Assembly: GCA_028554755.1 (NCBI GenBank)
Contig: JAPTOF010000024.1
Span: forward strand, 5,642,001 to 5,706,000
Length of the DNA stretch: 64,000 nt
Source of the DNA: Cordia subcordata
Lineage: Eukaryota; Streptophyta; Magnoliopsida; Boraginales; Cordiaceae
Reading direction: 5' to 3'
Shown here: one piece after another, positions 34,451-45,973 of the stretch
Position numbering within the stretch: the first letter of the stretch is position 1
How the letters are laid out: each line of letters starts with the position of its first letter
Made by a program: the position numbers and the translations under genes
Notes under the pieces: generated by a model
What the model was told of the DNA's origin: nothing
The model's database searches: none
Seen by the model: the letters and a program-made list of their open reading frames with translations, nothing else

Positions 34451-34661
34451 TAGGGAAGAGGATACTAGTGACCATTAAGAAGCATTAGGATCAGTCACAT
34501 TCAATCAATCACATGTAAAACCTCTTCTTAATTTAAACTTTTTTTTATTTCTAAATTTTTCAATTTTTTTGGGCTTTTCAAATAAGGAGAGCAAATAAAG
34601 ATAGAACAACATGCAAGCAACTAATCGCAAACACAAAAGCACATAAAGAACCAATACTGTG

Positions 34662-34686
34662 CCTCCCCATCAAAGGACCAAAAACT
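34662..34686 (-). promoter_or_regulatory. G3 primer-binding site
   Basis: Read minus, AGTTTTTGGTCCTTTGATGG directly follows the 5' LTR end. The AGTTTTTGG lead and GGGGAG end are those of plant gypsy elements whose PBS reads GGCGCCGTTGCCGGGGA; the centre has diverged. Confidence 0.6.
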
Positions 34687-36297
34687 TGATCATTTAATTT
34701 TAACCCACAAGCGTATGGATCGTTCGTGGTATAGCAGATTCGAGTGTGGGTATCGTCTCCACAAGGAGGCTACTTTAGTTTGGTCTTTATGTGCTCGGGT
34801 GCTTAAAACTAGTTACATGTGTGTGTGTATTTCTTTTGGTATTTTATGGATTAAAGGGAGATCAAAATGACAAAAATAAATCTAAACAACGAAAGGACTT
34901 AAGGTGTTAAGCTAAGGAATGGAAGCCTAACAATATAGAGAAGAACCAAGGGTGATTATGTTACAACTACACTTAGGCTATGATAATGAATTAGGTCTAT
35001 CTATAGCTCGGGACTTCTATTATCATTGTGTCGATTGAAGATCTCTTAACCAATGCTAATGGTTCAACTCGTTAACAGGGTTTAAAGTTAAGGGCCAATC
35101 CCTCCTAGCCTACGTAATCTATGCTTAGAACTTATCCTCTTGGCTTGGTTTAAAGCTAAAGACTAGCACCTAAACACTACATGACAATAAGGCTCGATTA
35201 AACAACACTAACGTAGAAGATGGATACTCTAGTCTAGGTTACCTTATCCTCTTGGCTGGGTTTAAAGCCAAAGACTAGCACCTAAACTCGACTAAGCATA
35301 GCATGTAACTTATTAGCTGGGTTTAAAGCTAAAGCCTACTCTACTAAGCAAAGCCATGAATTATGCACAATCATATCAACCATATAAGTTGATAAAAGCA
35401 TTTAAAGCACAAATAACACAAACACATTCACTTAGGCATTCTAACAAACATATAGATATGTTTGATTTTCAATGCATAGACATATTAAGTCAAGCCATAG
35501 ATTTGTTTAAGCAAGCATATATTAAGAGCCAAAGATACACACAAATCCTTTATTCAAAGACCTAATCTAATATACAACAACAAACACCCAAAGATCTAAC
35601 CTAATCTAGCAATATATTTACAAGAAATAGAAAGAGAACAAGAACTCCCCTAATTCTTGATACTAAATCCGTATAAATCCTTCAAATCTTTTTTAAATGC
35701 TTCAATCCTAGCTTTTATAGTGTTTAAATGGTGGTTTTAGATGTTTGATGAAATGGGAAAAGGGTTATTAGGGTTTTGAAAATTGAGTTCCTCCCTTGTA
35801 AATGAGCTAAAACGAGCTATTTATAGACTACTTCAGCCCATAGCTGGTCGACCTGGCTGGTCGACCTGGCTGGTCGACTAGCTCCTCTTTCTTGTTTGAA
35901 TGGCTTAATAATGGGAGCTCTTTGACTTGGCTGGTCGACCTTGGAGGATTTGACTGGCAGAATTTCTATGTTCTCTAAGGTAGGTGGTCGACCTAGTCGA
36001 TCAACTGGCTCTTCTTCTAGGTTGACCAGTTGCATCAGAGTGCTCCATTCTTCATTCTTTTTTTCTTTCAGTCTTCATGCTTAGCTTATTTCTCTCTCAT
36101 GTACGCACGACCCTTCCAAAACTCTCCTAAAACATGAAATTTAATACTTAGTATAGCATTTATACATCCAAATACATTATGTACAACTATTAACAGTTAA
36201 GCATAAATAATATACTAAGTGTACTCAATTAAGCTCTGAACACCCTTAAATGTGTATGCAAAAACTAGATACAAACATGCACAAATGACACACATCA
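34687..36297 (-). repeat. G3 5' LTR
   Basis: Partner of 29386-30907. U3 has tandem CTGGTCGACC palindromic units (about 35838-35880 and 35930-36015), and 13 or more bases closer to the start site lies TATAAATA (complement of 35818-35825). Hairpin units are at 35072-35091, 35140-35159, 35252-35271 and 35313-35332. Confidence 0.9.
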
Positions 36298-37085
36298 TGT
36301 TATTTAATCATCAAAAGCTCGAAACTAGTGTTAGAATCATTAACCCATTGCGCTAGTATTAACCAACCCTAATTTAAAGCTAATCTAACGTATTATAAAT
36401 AAGAATACAAAGAATTATCGAAAGCTCTATTATATCCTTGCTTATTTAAGAGCAAATCCCTTGAAAAGCCCTCCAAATCCATGTGTAATCCACAATCTAA
36501 GCTTGTCTCTAAGTAAAAAATAGTGTGAGATAGTATGTGTGAGATGGGTATATAATGGGGTGGATCAGGGTTTTAAGATGGCGAAGGAGAATGCACAAAA
36601 TGGCCTAAAATGAGCTATTTATAGTTTTCTCAGTGGCTATATCGGTTGATCGGTACTTTCTTTATTACCTTGACCGATAGCTCTTCTCGTGCATTCTGTT
36701 CTTACTGGTCGACCCTATAACCAGTTCTATTGTGCTTTACTCAACCAGCAATCACTTGTACTCTCTATTGATGCTGGTTGACTGATAGTTTCCTTACACT
36801 TGACCAGTAACCCTAATGTGCTCTTTTTTTTCATTTTTTTCTCTTTTAATCTTCATCTTTTAGGCTGTTCTTCTTCATTCTTCATCGTTTATATGCAAAC
36901 CCTTGTTAACACTCACTTACAACACAAACTAAAGCATTTAATATAGCATTTACACATTTTACACCTCATAAGCACTAAAGATCAATTATGCATAAATCGC
37001 ACACAAATGCATTCTAAAAGGTCTAACACCTCTATAATAGTATATGAAAATGATAACACAAACACACATAAATCAACAAACATCA
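36298..37085 (-). repeat. G2 3' LTR, inner part
   Basis: Continues the G2 LTR after G3 and ends ...AAACATCA. It includes the promoter side: GAGCTATTTATAG (TATA, complement, about 36613-36625) and a U3 cluster of GGTCGACC / TTGACCAGT motifs (36650-36810). A polypurine tract on the minus strand follows (complement of 37086-37103). Confidence 0.75.
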
Positions 37086-39189
37086 ACACCCCAAACCTTC
37101 TCTTTGCTTGTCACTAAGCAAGCTTAGCACAAAATCGTATTTCAATTCAGCATAGTAAAAGGAATTGCACAAACAACAATGATGAAATAGTGTGAAAAAA
37201 ACACTTATCCAGTCATGCAAATGCACAGAAGTTGCTAATGAAAGCATGTACCCCTTGCCTACTCAACTTCAATCATTTCACCTCTTCAACCAATTTAAGC
37301 ACATTAAATGATAATAGGGATTGGAAATTGATCACACAAGACTTTGCCAGACTCAGAGTAAATCTACCTCATGCCATTCTCCCATGTTAAACCAAGACAT
37401 ATATTACGCTTGGAATTGTTCCTCACAATTTTTTTTTAAACTTTTTTCACAACTTTACACTTCATTGAGAATGAAAAAGAAGCAACCAAAGAACAAGCAT
37501 TGTGTCATCTCGACACTTATTAACCTACTTACTTTTTCTCATTTTTGCCTTTTAGCTTTTTTTTCTTCTTTTTTTTCCTTTTGTGGGGAAACGCAACAAA
37601 AAGGATTAGTCAAAGTTTAACACAACAGAAGGGAATTCTAGCAAATGTCCTACCATGTTTAACATAGGCTTATGTTTTCTTCTCCTTATTAATCAACCTT
37701 ATGATGCTTACAGAAGAATGTCACAATTTAAGCAAGTGATGAGGGGTTTATAGCTAAGATAGTACCCATTACACCACAATTTCACTCAATCAAGGAAGCA
37801 ATTCTCACTATCAAATCAAATTTTATTGGTGCAATTCAAACTCTTATGCAGAAAAACAAGTTACAATTGCACTCAAAGAATGCAAAAAATGAAAAAATTT
37901 ACTCATTCTAAACAAAAATTCAAAAACTAATCAAATCTACCCCTTAGATAATACAAAACTGCCACACCCCCGAACTTAAACTTTGCTTGTCCTCAAGCAA
38001 AAAGCAAAGAAACACAACAAGTAAGCATTTATGAACATGTAAGGGGAATGTGGATGGGATATATAGGGACATTAAAGGGATAGAGAGATACAACCTTGTG
38101 TAACAATAAACCATGCATGCTATGATTTGATAACTGTATCCATCAACCTCCTTTGCATGCAATTTCCTCCCAACTCAATAAGATCTATAAAGGAAGTCAA
38201 CAAACACAATACTAAAGGCTCACAATAGCAAGTATAAATGATAAGGCTTTAAGTATGAAAGCAATGAATGTGAGAGCAACAAACAAAATGTAAAGGAAAG
38301 GAAAGAAAAACAAAAAGTACTAAAACACTGCAGACAAAAGAAATAAAAGTAAAGAACTTATCAAACACACTTTAACTTTGAAAATTCTAGAATGTCTCCT
38401 AATAGCATTGAGTTTTACGCCCTCAACCAACTGGTAATGTGATGGCCAATGATGCTTAAAATCCTTGGGCATATACTGCCAGACAAGCAAATCAGCATAG
38501 AAAAATGCAATAAATGAATGTAATAAATGAAAATTGCAATAAACACTATGCATCTGGCACCGCGAAGATTTGAACTCATACCTTAGCAATGTGTATACTG
38601 GATTATGCTGAGCATCCTCAAATAAAAGGAATGGGTCAGAAAATGGACTTCTCATGGGACAAATTATAAGAAATGGGACATCAACAATAACACACTCTTC
38701 TATGCCTGTGTCGAATAGTCAAATCTCTTCTCTCAAATTCGATTTGCTAACGGCTAACCTAAACTCTAGCGAAATCCAAAGAGGAATTAAAGCATTATCC
38801 TGTATATGATCAAAAGTAAAAGGCATAAATGTGGACTCCAAAACAATGGGAAACATACTTAATGAATGCTTGGGACTATTCTCAGCTAGGAAATGATCTA
38901 TATCAGTGGTCTTAATAGATCTAAAAGTAGGTGAGAGAATAGAAGAGGAATTCGATTTAGAATGAGAGACTTTAAAGTTAATCACAGCTATAATCTGATG
39001 AAGCTCAACAATATTTGCATGGGGCTAAGAGTGAATAAAGGAAGAATCAAGAGTACCTACTAAGGGAAGCATATCACTCTTTAAGGAAGTCTCACTAGAA
39101 GGCTTAAAATTCAATTGCTTGATAATTGTGTCAAGCTTAGCTCTATCTTCTGAGATAAGAAAAATCGTGAGAATCCTCAATACAAGAAG
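37086..39189 (-). other. G2 3' internal region
   Basis: Long region between protease and 3' LTR. The frame 38985-38719 (minus) is acidic/Ser-rich without a known domain and may correspond to the tail of the G3 ORF. No RT or integrase motif is visible, so G2 also appears non-autonomous or deleted. A T-rich stretch is at about 37540-37580. Confidence 0.5.
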
Positions 39190-39910
39190 TCACAGAGCTC
39201 TATAAAAGAAGCAATTTTCCTCGTTACCTACTCTATCTTTAGTGGCTACCTCAACACCTCTAACCTTTGCTTTCAAATTCCCAAATGTAAACTCGAACCT
39301 TGTCCTACAATGCATCATTGCATAAGCAGTGGCTAAAAATGATCTCCTCAAAAGAACAAGTATTGTATTCCTAGTGTTATGACCTGAATGCATTTCTAAA
39401 ACAACATAATCCACAAGACAATAGAACTCTCCAACTCTGACTGTGACATCCTCAACTATACCTCAAGATCTCCTTTTCCTCCTATCTGCTAACTACAAAA
39501 CCATACTAGTAGGCTTTAACGACCCCAAACCTAAACATTTATACACTGGATACAAAATAAAGTTGGTACTAGAATCTAAATCAAGTAAGGCATGAGCTAT
39601 TGGACGATCATCTAAAGCGCAAGAAATGGTAAAAGCTCCAGGATTGTGAAGTTCAAGCAAAATGCCCGTAGTACAAATGCTATCAACCCTCTCTGCGAGC
39701 TTCACTTTCTCAAGTAAGCGGGTGGTCTGCCTCTTCCTACTGCACAGATCTCTAAAGAATTGGCATAAGATGGGATCTGTATAATGGCATCTACTAAAGG
39801 TGGATTGAATTTAAGATTCTTAAGATGCTCTAAAATCTCTAATTCTTCATTATATTTCTCTATCTTTGATCTCTCTAAGCCTACAGGAAAATGAGCTCTA
39901 GGAATAACAT
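39190..39910 (-). pseudogene. G2 gag-protease junction and retropepsin domain
   Basis: Minus frames read PGAFTISCALDDRPIAHALL and then DLDSSTNFILYPVYKCLGLG: the flap/active-site segment of gypsy retropepsin, where the usual DLGAS appears as DLDSS. After a frame change comes RRSFLATAYAMMHCRTRFEF and FGNLKAKV, the C-terminal half (39190-39414). Upstream, 39706-39910 reads like the end of Gag (IEKYNEELEILEHLKNLKFN, VDAIIQIPSYA). Several frameshifts make it inactive. The pattern fits the Athila/Tat branch of Ty3/gypsy. Confidence 0.75.
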
Positions 39911-40260
39911 CATGAGACTCAACATCCTATTTTTCTTCACACTACGGTAGATCAACACTCATTCCAATGCAATATCACATTTGGCCATAGGTGTTTTTCC
40001 TCTTTAAGAAAGAATTTAGAAAAGGTTGGATAGGGTTTGCATAAATAAAAGATGTTTGAATGTTGAATTCATTGTATTTTGTTGTAATGTTCCACAACTT
40101 ACTCTACTTTTAGCATCAATACGAGTGTTTTTAGTGACCAACTTGATACGAATATTCCAATAAGCTATGAACTAGGTGAGATCGAATAGAGACTCAAAAC
40201 CTAATTGACGAATTTAACTTAGGTACTGATTCTAATAAGAGAACCACTTACATAAATAGG
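39911..40260. other. Junction zone between G2 (-) and G4 (+)
   Basis: No coding text I can assign with confidence. Orientation of recognisable protein changes from minus to plus somewhere near 40020-40270, so one element truncates the other here. Confidence 0.45.
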
Positions 40261-41200
40261 TTAATAAGTCCTCAAGACACAACAGTCCTCATAGCAAGCT
40301 TGGTGGAATTTATAGATTGTTTTGCAAGGAACCATCATGAGACACTTGGCATTAGTTAAGAAATAGATAAGCATAGACAAGAAAGGGGCTAGATTGAATG
40401 AAGCCCTTACCATGATAAAAGATGAGATCAAAAGACTAATGAAAGCCAAGTTTATTTGACTAGCTAATTATGTCGATTAGTTAGTGAATATTGTCTCAAT
40501 GGTTAGAAAGAATAGAAAGATTCGCATGTCTATTGACTTAAGACACTTGAATACAACAACCCTAAAGGATGACTATCCAATGTTAATAGTTGATGTCTTA
40601 ATTGATACAGCCACAAGGCACAAAGCATTACAATTTATGGATGTCTACACGAGTTATTACCAAACTACGATTATGACTGAAGATTGTCATAAAAGCCTTT
40701 AGATGTCCTAGTTCTTTTAGAACCTTTCAATGGATTATGATGCCCTTTTGACGTAAGAATGCTAGAGCCACATATCAAAGGACTATGAATTACCTATCCT
40801 ATGACTTGATTGGAAACAACATGAAAATCTACATTTATGATGTGATGGTAAAATATAGAAAAAGAAAAGTGCATTTGTAAGACTTGAGGCAAGTGTTTAG
40901 AGGATCAGAAAGTTCTAACTAAAAATGAACCCACTAAAGTGTGTAGTTGGGGTGACTACAAAGAATTTTCTTAGTTTCTTGGTCCATAGTAGGTGTGTAG
41001 ACGTGACAAGAACAAGGCTTGAGTTGTAATGAAAGCTTTACCTCCTTCATCTAGGAAAGAGCATCAAAATATGTTGGGGCAAGTGAATTTCCTAAAGAAA
41101 TTCATCTCGAACTTGTCTGGAAAATGTTTTTGGCATTACTAAATTTAAAGCACACTAAGAATTTAGTTGACATGAAGAACATCAAAGGGATTTCAAAGCT
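40261..41200 (+). pseudogene. G4 reverse transcriptase (gypsy), decayed
   Basis: Plus-strand text runs SLVEFIDCFARNHHET, EALTMIKDEIKRLMKAKF, then NIVSMVRKNRKIRMSIDLRH and YPMLIVDVLIDTA (frame 40484-40702), ATYQRTMNYLSYDLIGNN and IYIYDVMVKY (about 40770-40855). The last is the active-site box, in which the first Asp of YxDD has become Tyr. KMNPLKCVVGVTTKNFLSFL follows (about 40925). Multiple stops and shifts. The order and motifs are Ty3/gypsy RT of the Tat/Athila side. Confidence 0.85.
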
Positions 41201-42700
41201 CTTAAAAGCTATCTTACAAGGTAGGGGTGTTCATTGGTAGAACCTTGCCCTAATCAACAAATACTTTTTAGCTGAAATAACTTTGGGGAAGATATTTTAT
41301 TCCATTCCTCACCCTAATTCACCACTAAGGAATATAATTAGGGGTAATGAGGAATGGGGAAAACTCACTAGGTACTGAGAATTCCTATATTTTCTTTAGA
41401 AAAATTCAAAAATAATTTTAACAGAACCCATATCAAATAATTATAACTCTAGAACACAAACAAAAATAAAATATACAACCAAACTCAAAGGGTAACATAA
41501 TTCAAACTCAAAATATAAATAAAGTACCCAAGTATAAAATAAGTAAATAATATATGTGTGTGTATGTGTATGTATATGAGTAAATAATATGTGTATATAA
41601 ATATTAATATATACAAAAAATAATTTTGGTAAAAATTCAAAATTAGTTATGATCCTTAACTTGTTTCCCTACAATTTTTTTCCAAACCCGACTTTTTTCT
41701 CCAATTCTCCAAACTTAATTTTCCCTTACATGAAATTTTGGTTTGGTAATCAGTTTCCTCAATTAATGCATGCCCCTACTATAAGGCCACTAGTCCTAAT
41801 CCCTTTGAGAAAAGGAAAGCCATTAAATTTTTACATCACATCGCAAGATTCAATTGGCAACTTATTGGCATTAAACAATGATGATGGAAAGGAATAGGTT
41901 GTATTCCACCCGAGTAGGCTTTTGCTAGAAGCTGAAAAAGGTACACAACTACTAAAAAGTGGTGCCTTAGTCTATATTTTGCGTCCTACAAACTTTGCCA
42001 TTACTTCATGGTCTTTCAATTCAAGTAATCTCATAGGTAGGTATAGTAAAGCACATGCTAACGAGACCCCTTCTTAGGGAAATGTTAAGCAAATGCAGTC
42101 TCAGTCTTCTTCAACTAGAGCTTGTATGTGTACCACAAAACATTGTAAAGCAGCAAGCATTTGTTGACTTCCATGCAGATCCTTAGTGCTTGAAATTAGC
42201 GGGAGACAATTTAGATAAAGATGTGATCATTCTCGAGATTCAACCTTGGGATTTGTAGTTTGACGAGTCAAAAAAGTTTGAAGGTGCTAGAGTAGTCATT
42301 GTGTTAGTCTGACCTAAGGGGTAGTTATACATGTTGCCACAAAATTAGAGGGATAATGTAAGTTGAATCAAGTGGAGTACGAAGCGCTAATATGATCTGG
42401 AAGCTCTACTAGAAATAGAGCTAGAACTATAAGAATCATGGGTGAATTGCAATTAATTATGAACAAACTCGTAGGACTTTTTTAGTGCAATTCACCAGAG
42501 TTATTGTTTTTCTTTGTAAGAGTAAAAGAATTGCTAGCTATGACAATGTCACGATCAAACATATTGCTCGAAATAAGAAGAAAGCTCCCAATGAGTTGGC
42601 ATAATGGGCTTTAGGATATCATCATCCAACCAAGTCCTTGTCAAACATGTTGAAATAGGAACTCAAACATTAAAACCATTTCAAAATTAGTTTGAGGCGG
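41201..42700 (+). pseudogene. G4 RNase H and second (archaeal-type) RNase H remnants
   Basis: Around 41770-41900 the frame reads RPLVLIPLRKGKPLNFYITS and SIGNLLALNNDDGKE, recognisable gypsy RNase H, then HPSRLLLEAEKGTQLL. Further on, QAFVDFHADP and QPWDL-FDESKKFEGARVVI (42160-42300) resemble the extra RNase H of the Tat lineage, whose YFDG becomes -FDE here. 41200-41640 is AT-rich, non-coding and probably an insertion. Heavily decayed. Confidence 0.7.
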
Positions 42701-42706
42701 ATTAGG

Positions 42707-42938
42707 TGATGAAGCAAAATAAGGACTGGAGGCAACCTGTTATGGATTTCCTTATAAATCCTTAGATACACAAGCAAAATAATAGGGTAAAATGCATAAG
42801 ATACCCCTATTGTTGGATCAAGTGATGAAGCAAAATGAGGATTGGAGGCAACCTATTAAGGATTTCTTTATAAATCCCTAGATACACAAGTAAAATAATA
42901 GGGTAAAATGCATAAGACACCCTTATTGTTTCGAGAAT
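42707..42938 (+). repeat. 116-bp tandem duplication in pol remnant
   Basis: GATGAAGCAAAAT at 42708 recurs at 42824; the two 116-bp units each contain GGCAACCT, GATACACAAG and AATAGGGTAAAATGCATAAG. They differ at several positions, so the duplication is older than that at 16351. The coding text is the DWRQP linker between RNase H and integrase of Tat elements. Confidence 0.9.
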
Positions 42939-43094
42939 GTGCACAACATATTCTATGATTACGAAATTAGCTAAATCGCCCCCTACAGTTTTTGAGATAG
43001 TACACACGTCCTCTTAAAACTAACTGTTATTATTTTTTTTACAATTAATGCCAGATGTCTAATTTACCCTTTTATTTTAAAGGAATAAAAAAAA

Positions 43095-43290
43095 CCATCA
43101 CACACACATTGAACATGCAACACACTGAACACACACACACACAGAGTGAACACACACACCCCTACATACTAAACACACCCACACACACTGAACATGCACA
43201 AGATTTACACACGCGTACACGTAACACACATTATACAAACGTACACTAAACATGCACACACGAAAAAGATACACACACTGAATAAGCAAG
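43095..43290 (+). repeat. CA-rich minisatellite
   Basis: Irregular CACACACTGAACATG-type units (at least five CTGAACA or CTAAACA units) across about 195 bp, grading into CGTACAC motifs. The frames across it encode only His/Thr repeats and are not genes. Confidence 0.85.
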
Positions 43291-43565
43291 GGGTAGGGGA
43301 AGAAGGAAAGGGGTGCAATCGAAGGTCGGGGAAGGAGGAGCCAATAGGGGTGGGGCAGAGGGTACAGTCATGGGCTTTGACTTAAGGAGAGGGGTTTGCC
43401 ATCGCGGATAGGGGAAAGGTGTGCCGTCGGGGGTGGGGAAGCTAACGGGGGTGAAGTGTAGGGGGAGTGGTGAGCGTATGGGTGCTAGATAGGGTAGAAA
43501 AGGGGGTAAGGCAGCCGAGAGGGGAGAACGGGGGTGCTAAGTGGGTCAGGGTTGGGGAAGAAGCT
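43291..43565 (+). repeat. G-rich tract
   Basis: About 270 bp dense in GGGG runs on the plus strand (for example around 43431-43465), in sharp contrast to the AT-rich surroundings. No gene. Runs are spaced closely enough to permit G-quadruplexes. Confidence 0.8.
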
Positions 43566-43637
43566 GTTTTTTTTTTCAAAATAAAAAAAAATTTCTATAA
43601 TGCCTTTTATTTTAACATAAAATAGTCCATTTATTAT

Positions 43638-43957
43638 TGTTAGGGGAAAACCATGCAAACACGAAGAGTACGAGAAGAAAAACGGACACGAGAAATTACG
43701 TGGTTCGGCCTTAAAGCCTACGTCCACGGGCAGCAGAGAATTATTATTGATTAGCGAAGAGTACACGGCTTTACTCTGGTTTCTCTCACACACATCACCT
43801 AATAAGTATTGCCATATATTTATAGTGCAAAGGTTTCCTAAACCTATTAAACAGAAAAGGCAACTAATTAATTATGTGCTACAAAAGGTAACAAGCGAAT
43901 AAGGTAATATGCAAATTTGCTATTCTTGCTGCCCAAGAATACGGGCCATATTCAACA
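43638..43957 (-). repeat. C2 3' LTR
   Basis: 320 bp, TG...CA, with the polypurine tract AAGGTGGAGATT (minus) immediately inside at 43958-43971. TATA-like TATTTATAG (complement) at about 43816-43824. Confidence 0.96.
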
Positions 43958-44015
43958 AATCTCCACCTTGGCACGTATTCACTCCAATCAATACACCATC
44001 ATCCCTGCAGCCAAT

Positions 44016-45470
44016 TGCCCTCAAGGGCTCAATGCTCCGCACCGCAAATAGCAACCAAGTCTAAACAATGCTTGAACTTGCTGACTGGAACAACCTTGGT
44101 CATCATATCTGCTGGATTCTCATGGGTAGAAATCTTCTACACCGATATGATCCCTTGTGATATAACATCTCTGATAAAATGACATCTTATATCAATGTGT
44201 TTAGTCCTCTCATGATACATCTGATTCTTCATCATATGGATTGCACTCTGGTTATCACAAAAGACTGTACTTATATCTTGCTACAGTCTGAGATCACAAA
44301 CCAGGCCTTGTAACCACATGGCCTCCTTCACAGCTTCTGCAATTGCCATGTACTCCGCTTCAGTAGTTGACAATGCCACAGTAGACTGCAATGTCACTTT
44401 TCAACTGATAACACATCCAGAAAGAGTAAACACGTAATCCGTCAGAGATCTTCTCTTATCAAGATCACCCGCAAAGTCTAAATCACAATAACCCACCAAT
44501 CTCGGGCAATCTCCAGTCATCTTGTTAAACAATAAACCTACATTTGTAGTGCCACGCAAATATCTCATTATCCATTTCACCACTTCCCAGTGTACTTTCC
44601 CAGGTGATGCCATATACCTGCTCACAACACTAACTACATGTGAAATGTCAGGACGAGTGCACACCATAGAATACATCAAGCTACCAACAGCACTCGAGTA
44701 TGGAACATGAGACATATGCTCCACCTCCTCCTCAATTTTAGGTGACAAATCTGCAGACAACTTGAAATGAGCAGCAAGCGGCACACTCACATGCTTTGCT
44801 TTCGGCATCCCGAAACGCTCCAGCACTTTCTCAATATAACTCTGCTGAGACAAGAACAGCTTCCCAGCGTTTCTATATCTGTGAATCTCTATGCCAAGAA
44901 TCTTCTTCGCAACTCCAAGATCCTTCATCTCAAACTCATCACTCAGCTGCTTTTTTAATTCGTCGATGGCAAACATGCTTCTAGCAGCAATAAGCATATC
45001 ATCGACATACAACAACAAGTACACAAACGAACCATCTGGAAGCTTCTTAAGATATACACAACTGTCGTAGGCACTCCTTGTGTATCCAGCACCTACCATG
45101 AATGTGTCAAATCTCTTGTACCATTGCCGAGGTGACTGTTTCAACCTATACAAGGACTTTTTCAGTTTGCAAACATGGTTCTCCTTACCAGGAACTACAT
45201 ACCCCTCTGGTTGACTTATGTAAATATGCTCTTCAAGATCACCGTGCAAAAACACCGTTTTCACATCTAGCTGCTCAAGCTCTAAGTCATGAAGAGCAAC
45301 CAAGGCAAGTAAAACCCTAATGGAAGTATGCTTCACAACCGGAGAAAACACTTCGTTGAAGTCAATAACCCTCTCTTTGTGTATAACCTTTTGCCACCAA
45401 CCGTGCCTTGTATCAAGGACCCTCAACCCCTGGAGTACCTTTATTTTTCTTGTAAACCCATTTGCAATCG
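44016..45470 (-). pseudogene. C2 reverse transcriptase and RNase H
   Basis: A 380-codon minus frame (45543-44401) contains DFNEVFSPVVKHTSIRVLLA, LDVKTVFLHGDLEE, LYRLKQSPRQWYKRF and an intact catalytic box LLYVDDMLIAA (near 45000), then SVPLAAHFKLS, GSLMYSMVCTRPDISH and the RNase H start YCDLDFAGDLDKRRSLTDY. A TGA at 44401 replaces the Trp after the usual SGCxIS. RNase H continues in frame beyond it (STTEAEYMAIAEA, CDNQSAIHMMKN, HIDIRCHFIRD) to about 44016 with further stops. A TGA at 45476 and a frameshift near 45400-45470 separate RT from integrase. Only a few lesions separate this pol from an open frame. Confidence 0.93.
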
Positions 45471-45475
45471 ACAAC

Positions 45476-45973
45476 TCATTGTCCCTTAGGCAATTCAACA
45501 AGCTCCCATGTTTGATTCTTATGAAGAGACTTAATCTCCTCACTTATGGCACCCACCCACTGAGCAGAATCTTTCCCAGATATGGCCTCTTTGTATGAAT
45601 TCGGCTCATGCCTTTCAATTGTTTCGGCAACAGTCAAAGCATAAGCAACAAGATCAGCGTATCTGTACCTTTGAGGCTCTCTAATCTGTCTCCTTTCTTG
45701 CCCAGTGGCAATGCTGTACTCCTGTTGTTCAGGCACATTTTGATCATGCACCTCAGTTGGTTGAGTCGGCTGAATTTGACTGCTACTATTGCTAGATGGA
45801 ACATTTGGAACATCAGCAAATACCTCCACCTGCTCTTTGACACCGTGGTCTAAACCAGCTACCGCTTTCTCCTTTTCTTGGTCTAATAAAGCAGACTCAT
45901 TGAATGTCACATCCCTGCTGATGAGGAAACCTGGAGACTTTGGATCTGTGCACCACAACCTGTAACATTTCCT
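45476..45973 (-). pseudogene. C2 integrase C-terminus and linker
   Basis: In the same frame as the ORF upstream, after one TAG at 45974, the text continues MWCTDPKSPGFLISRDVTFN, an acidic linker with SSNSSSQIQPTQPTEVHDQN, then RYADLVAYALTVAE, GKDSAQWVGAISEEI and NQTWELVELPKGQ, where RT begins. This is the normal integrase-RT join of Tnt1-type copia elements. Confidence 0.9.

Larger units (their letters stand above)
29386..36297 (-). mobile_element. Non-autonomous gypsy-type LTR element G3 (Gag-only)
   Basis: Two LTRs (29386-30907, 1522 bp; 34687-36297, 1611 bp) bracket 3.8 kb. On the minus strand a polypurine tract lies just before the left LTR (complement of 30908-30926) and a PBS-like stretch AGTTTTTGGTCC...GGGGAGG just after the right one (34662-34686), a degenerate form of the TTTTTGGCGCCG site common in plant gypsy elements. 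The only coding region is gag-like; no protease, RT or integrase motif is visible. I found no clean 5-bp target duplication (flanks ATAGT and TGTTA). Confidence 0.82.

Noticed and set aside
35072..35332. CRISPR-like spaced repeats
   Set aside because: Irregular spacing (50-110 bp), imperfect hairpin units inside an LTR, plant context, no cas genes.
29386..37085. Four LTR-like blocks as a simple pair of tandem elements
   Set aside because: The inner pair has matching PPT and PBS on opposite sides, and the outer blocks form one interrupted LTR; nesting explains the order better.
43055..43385. His/Thr-repeat frames
   Set aside because: Products of the CA-rich minisatellite read in three frames.
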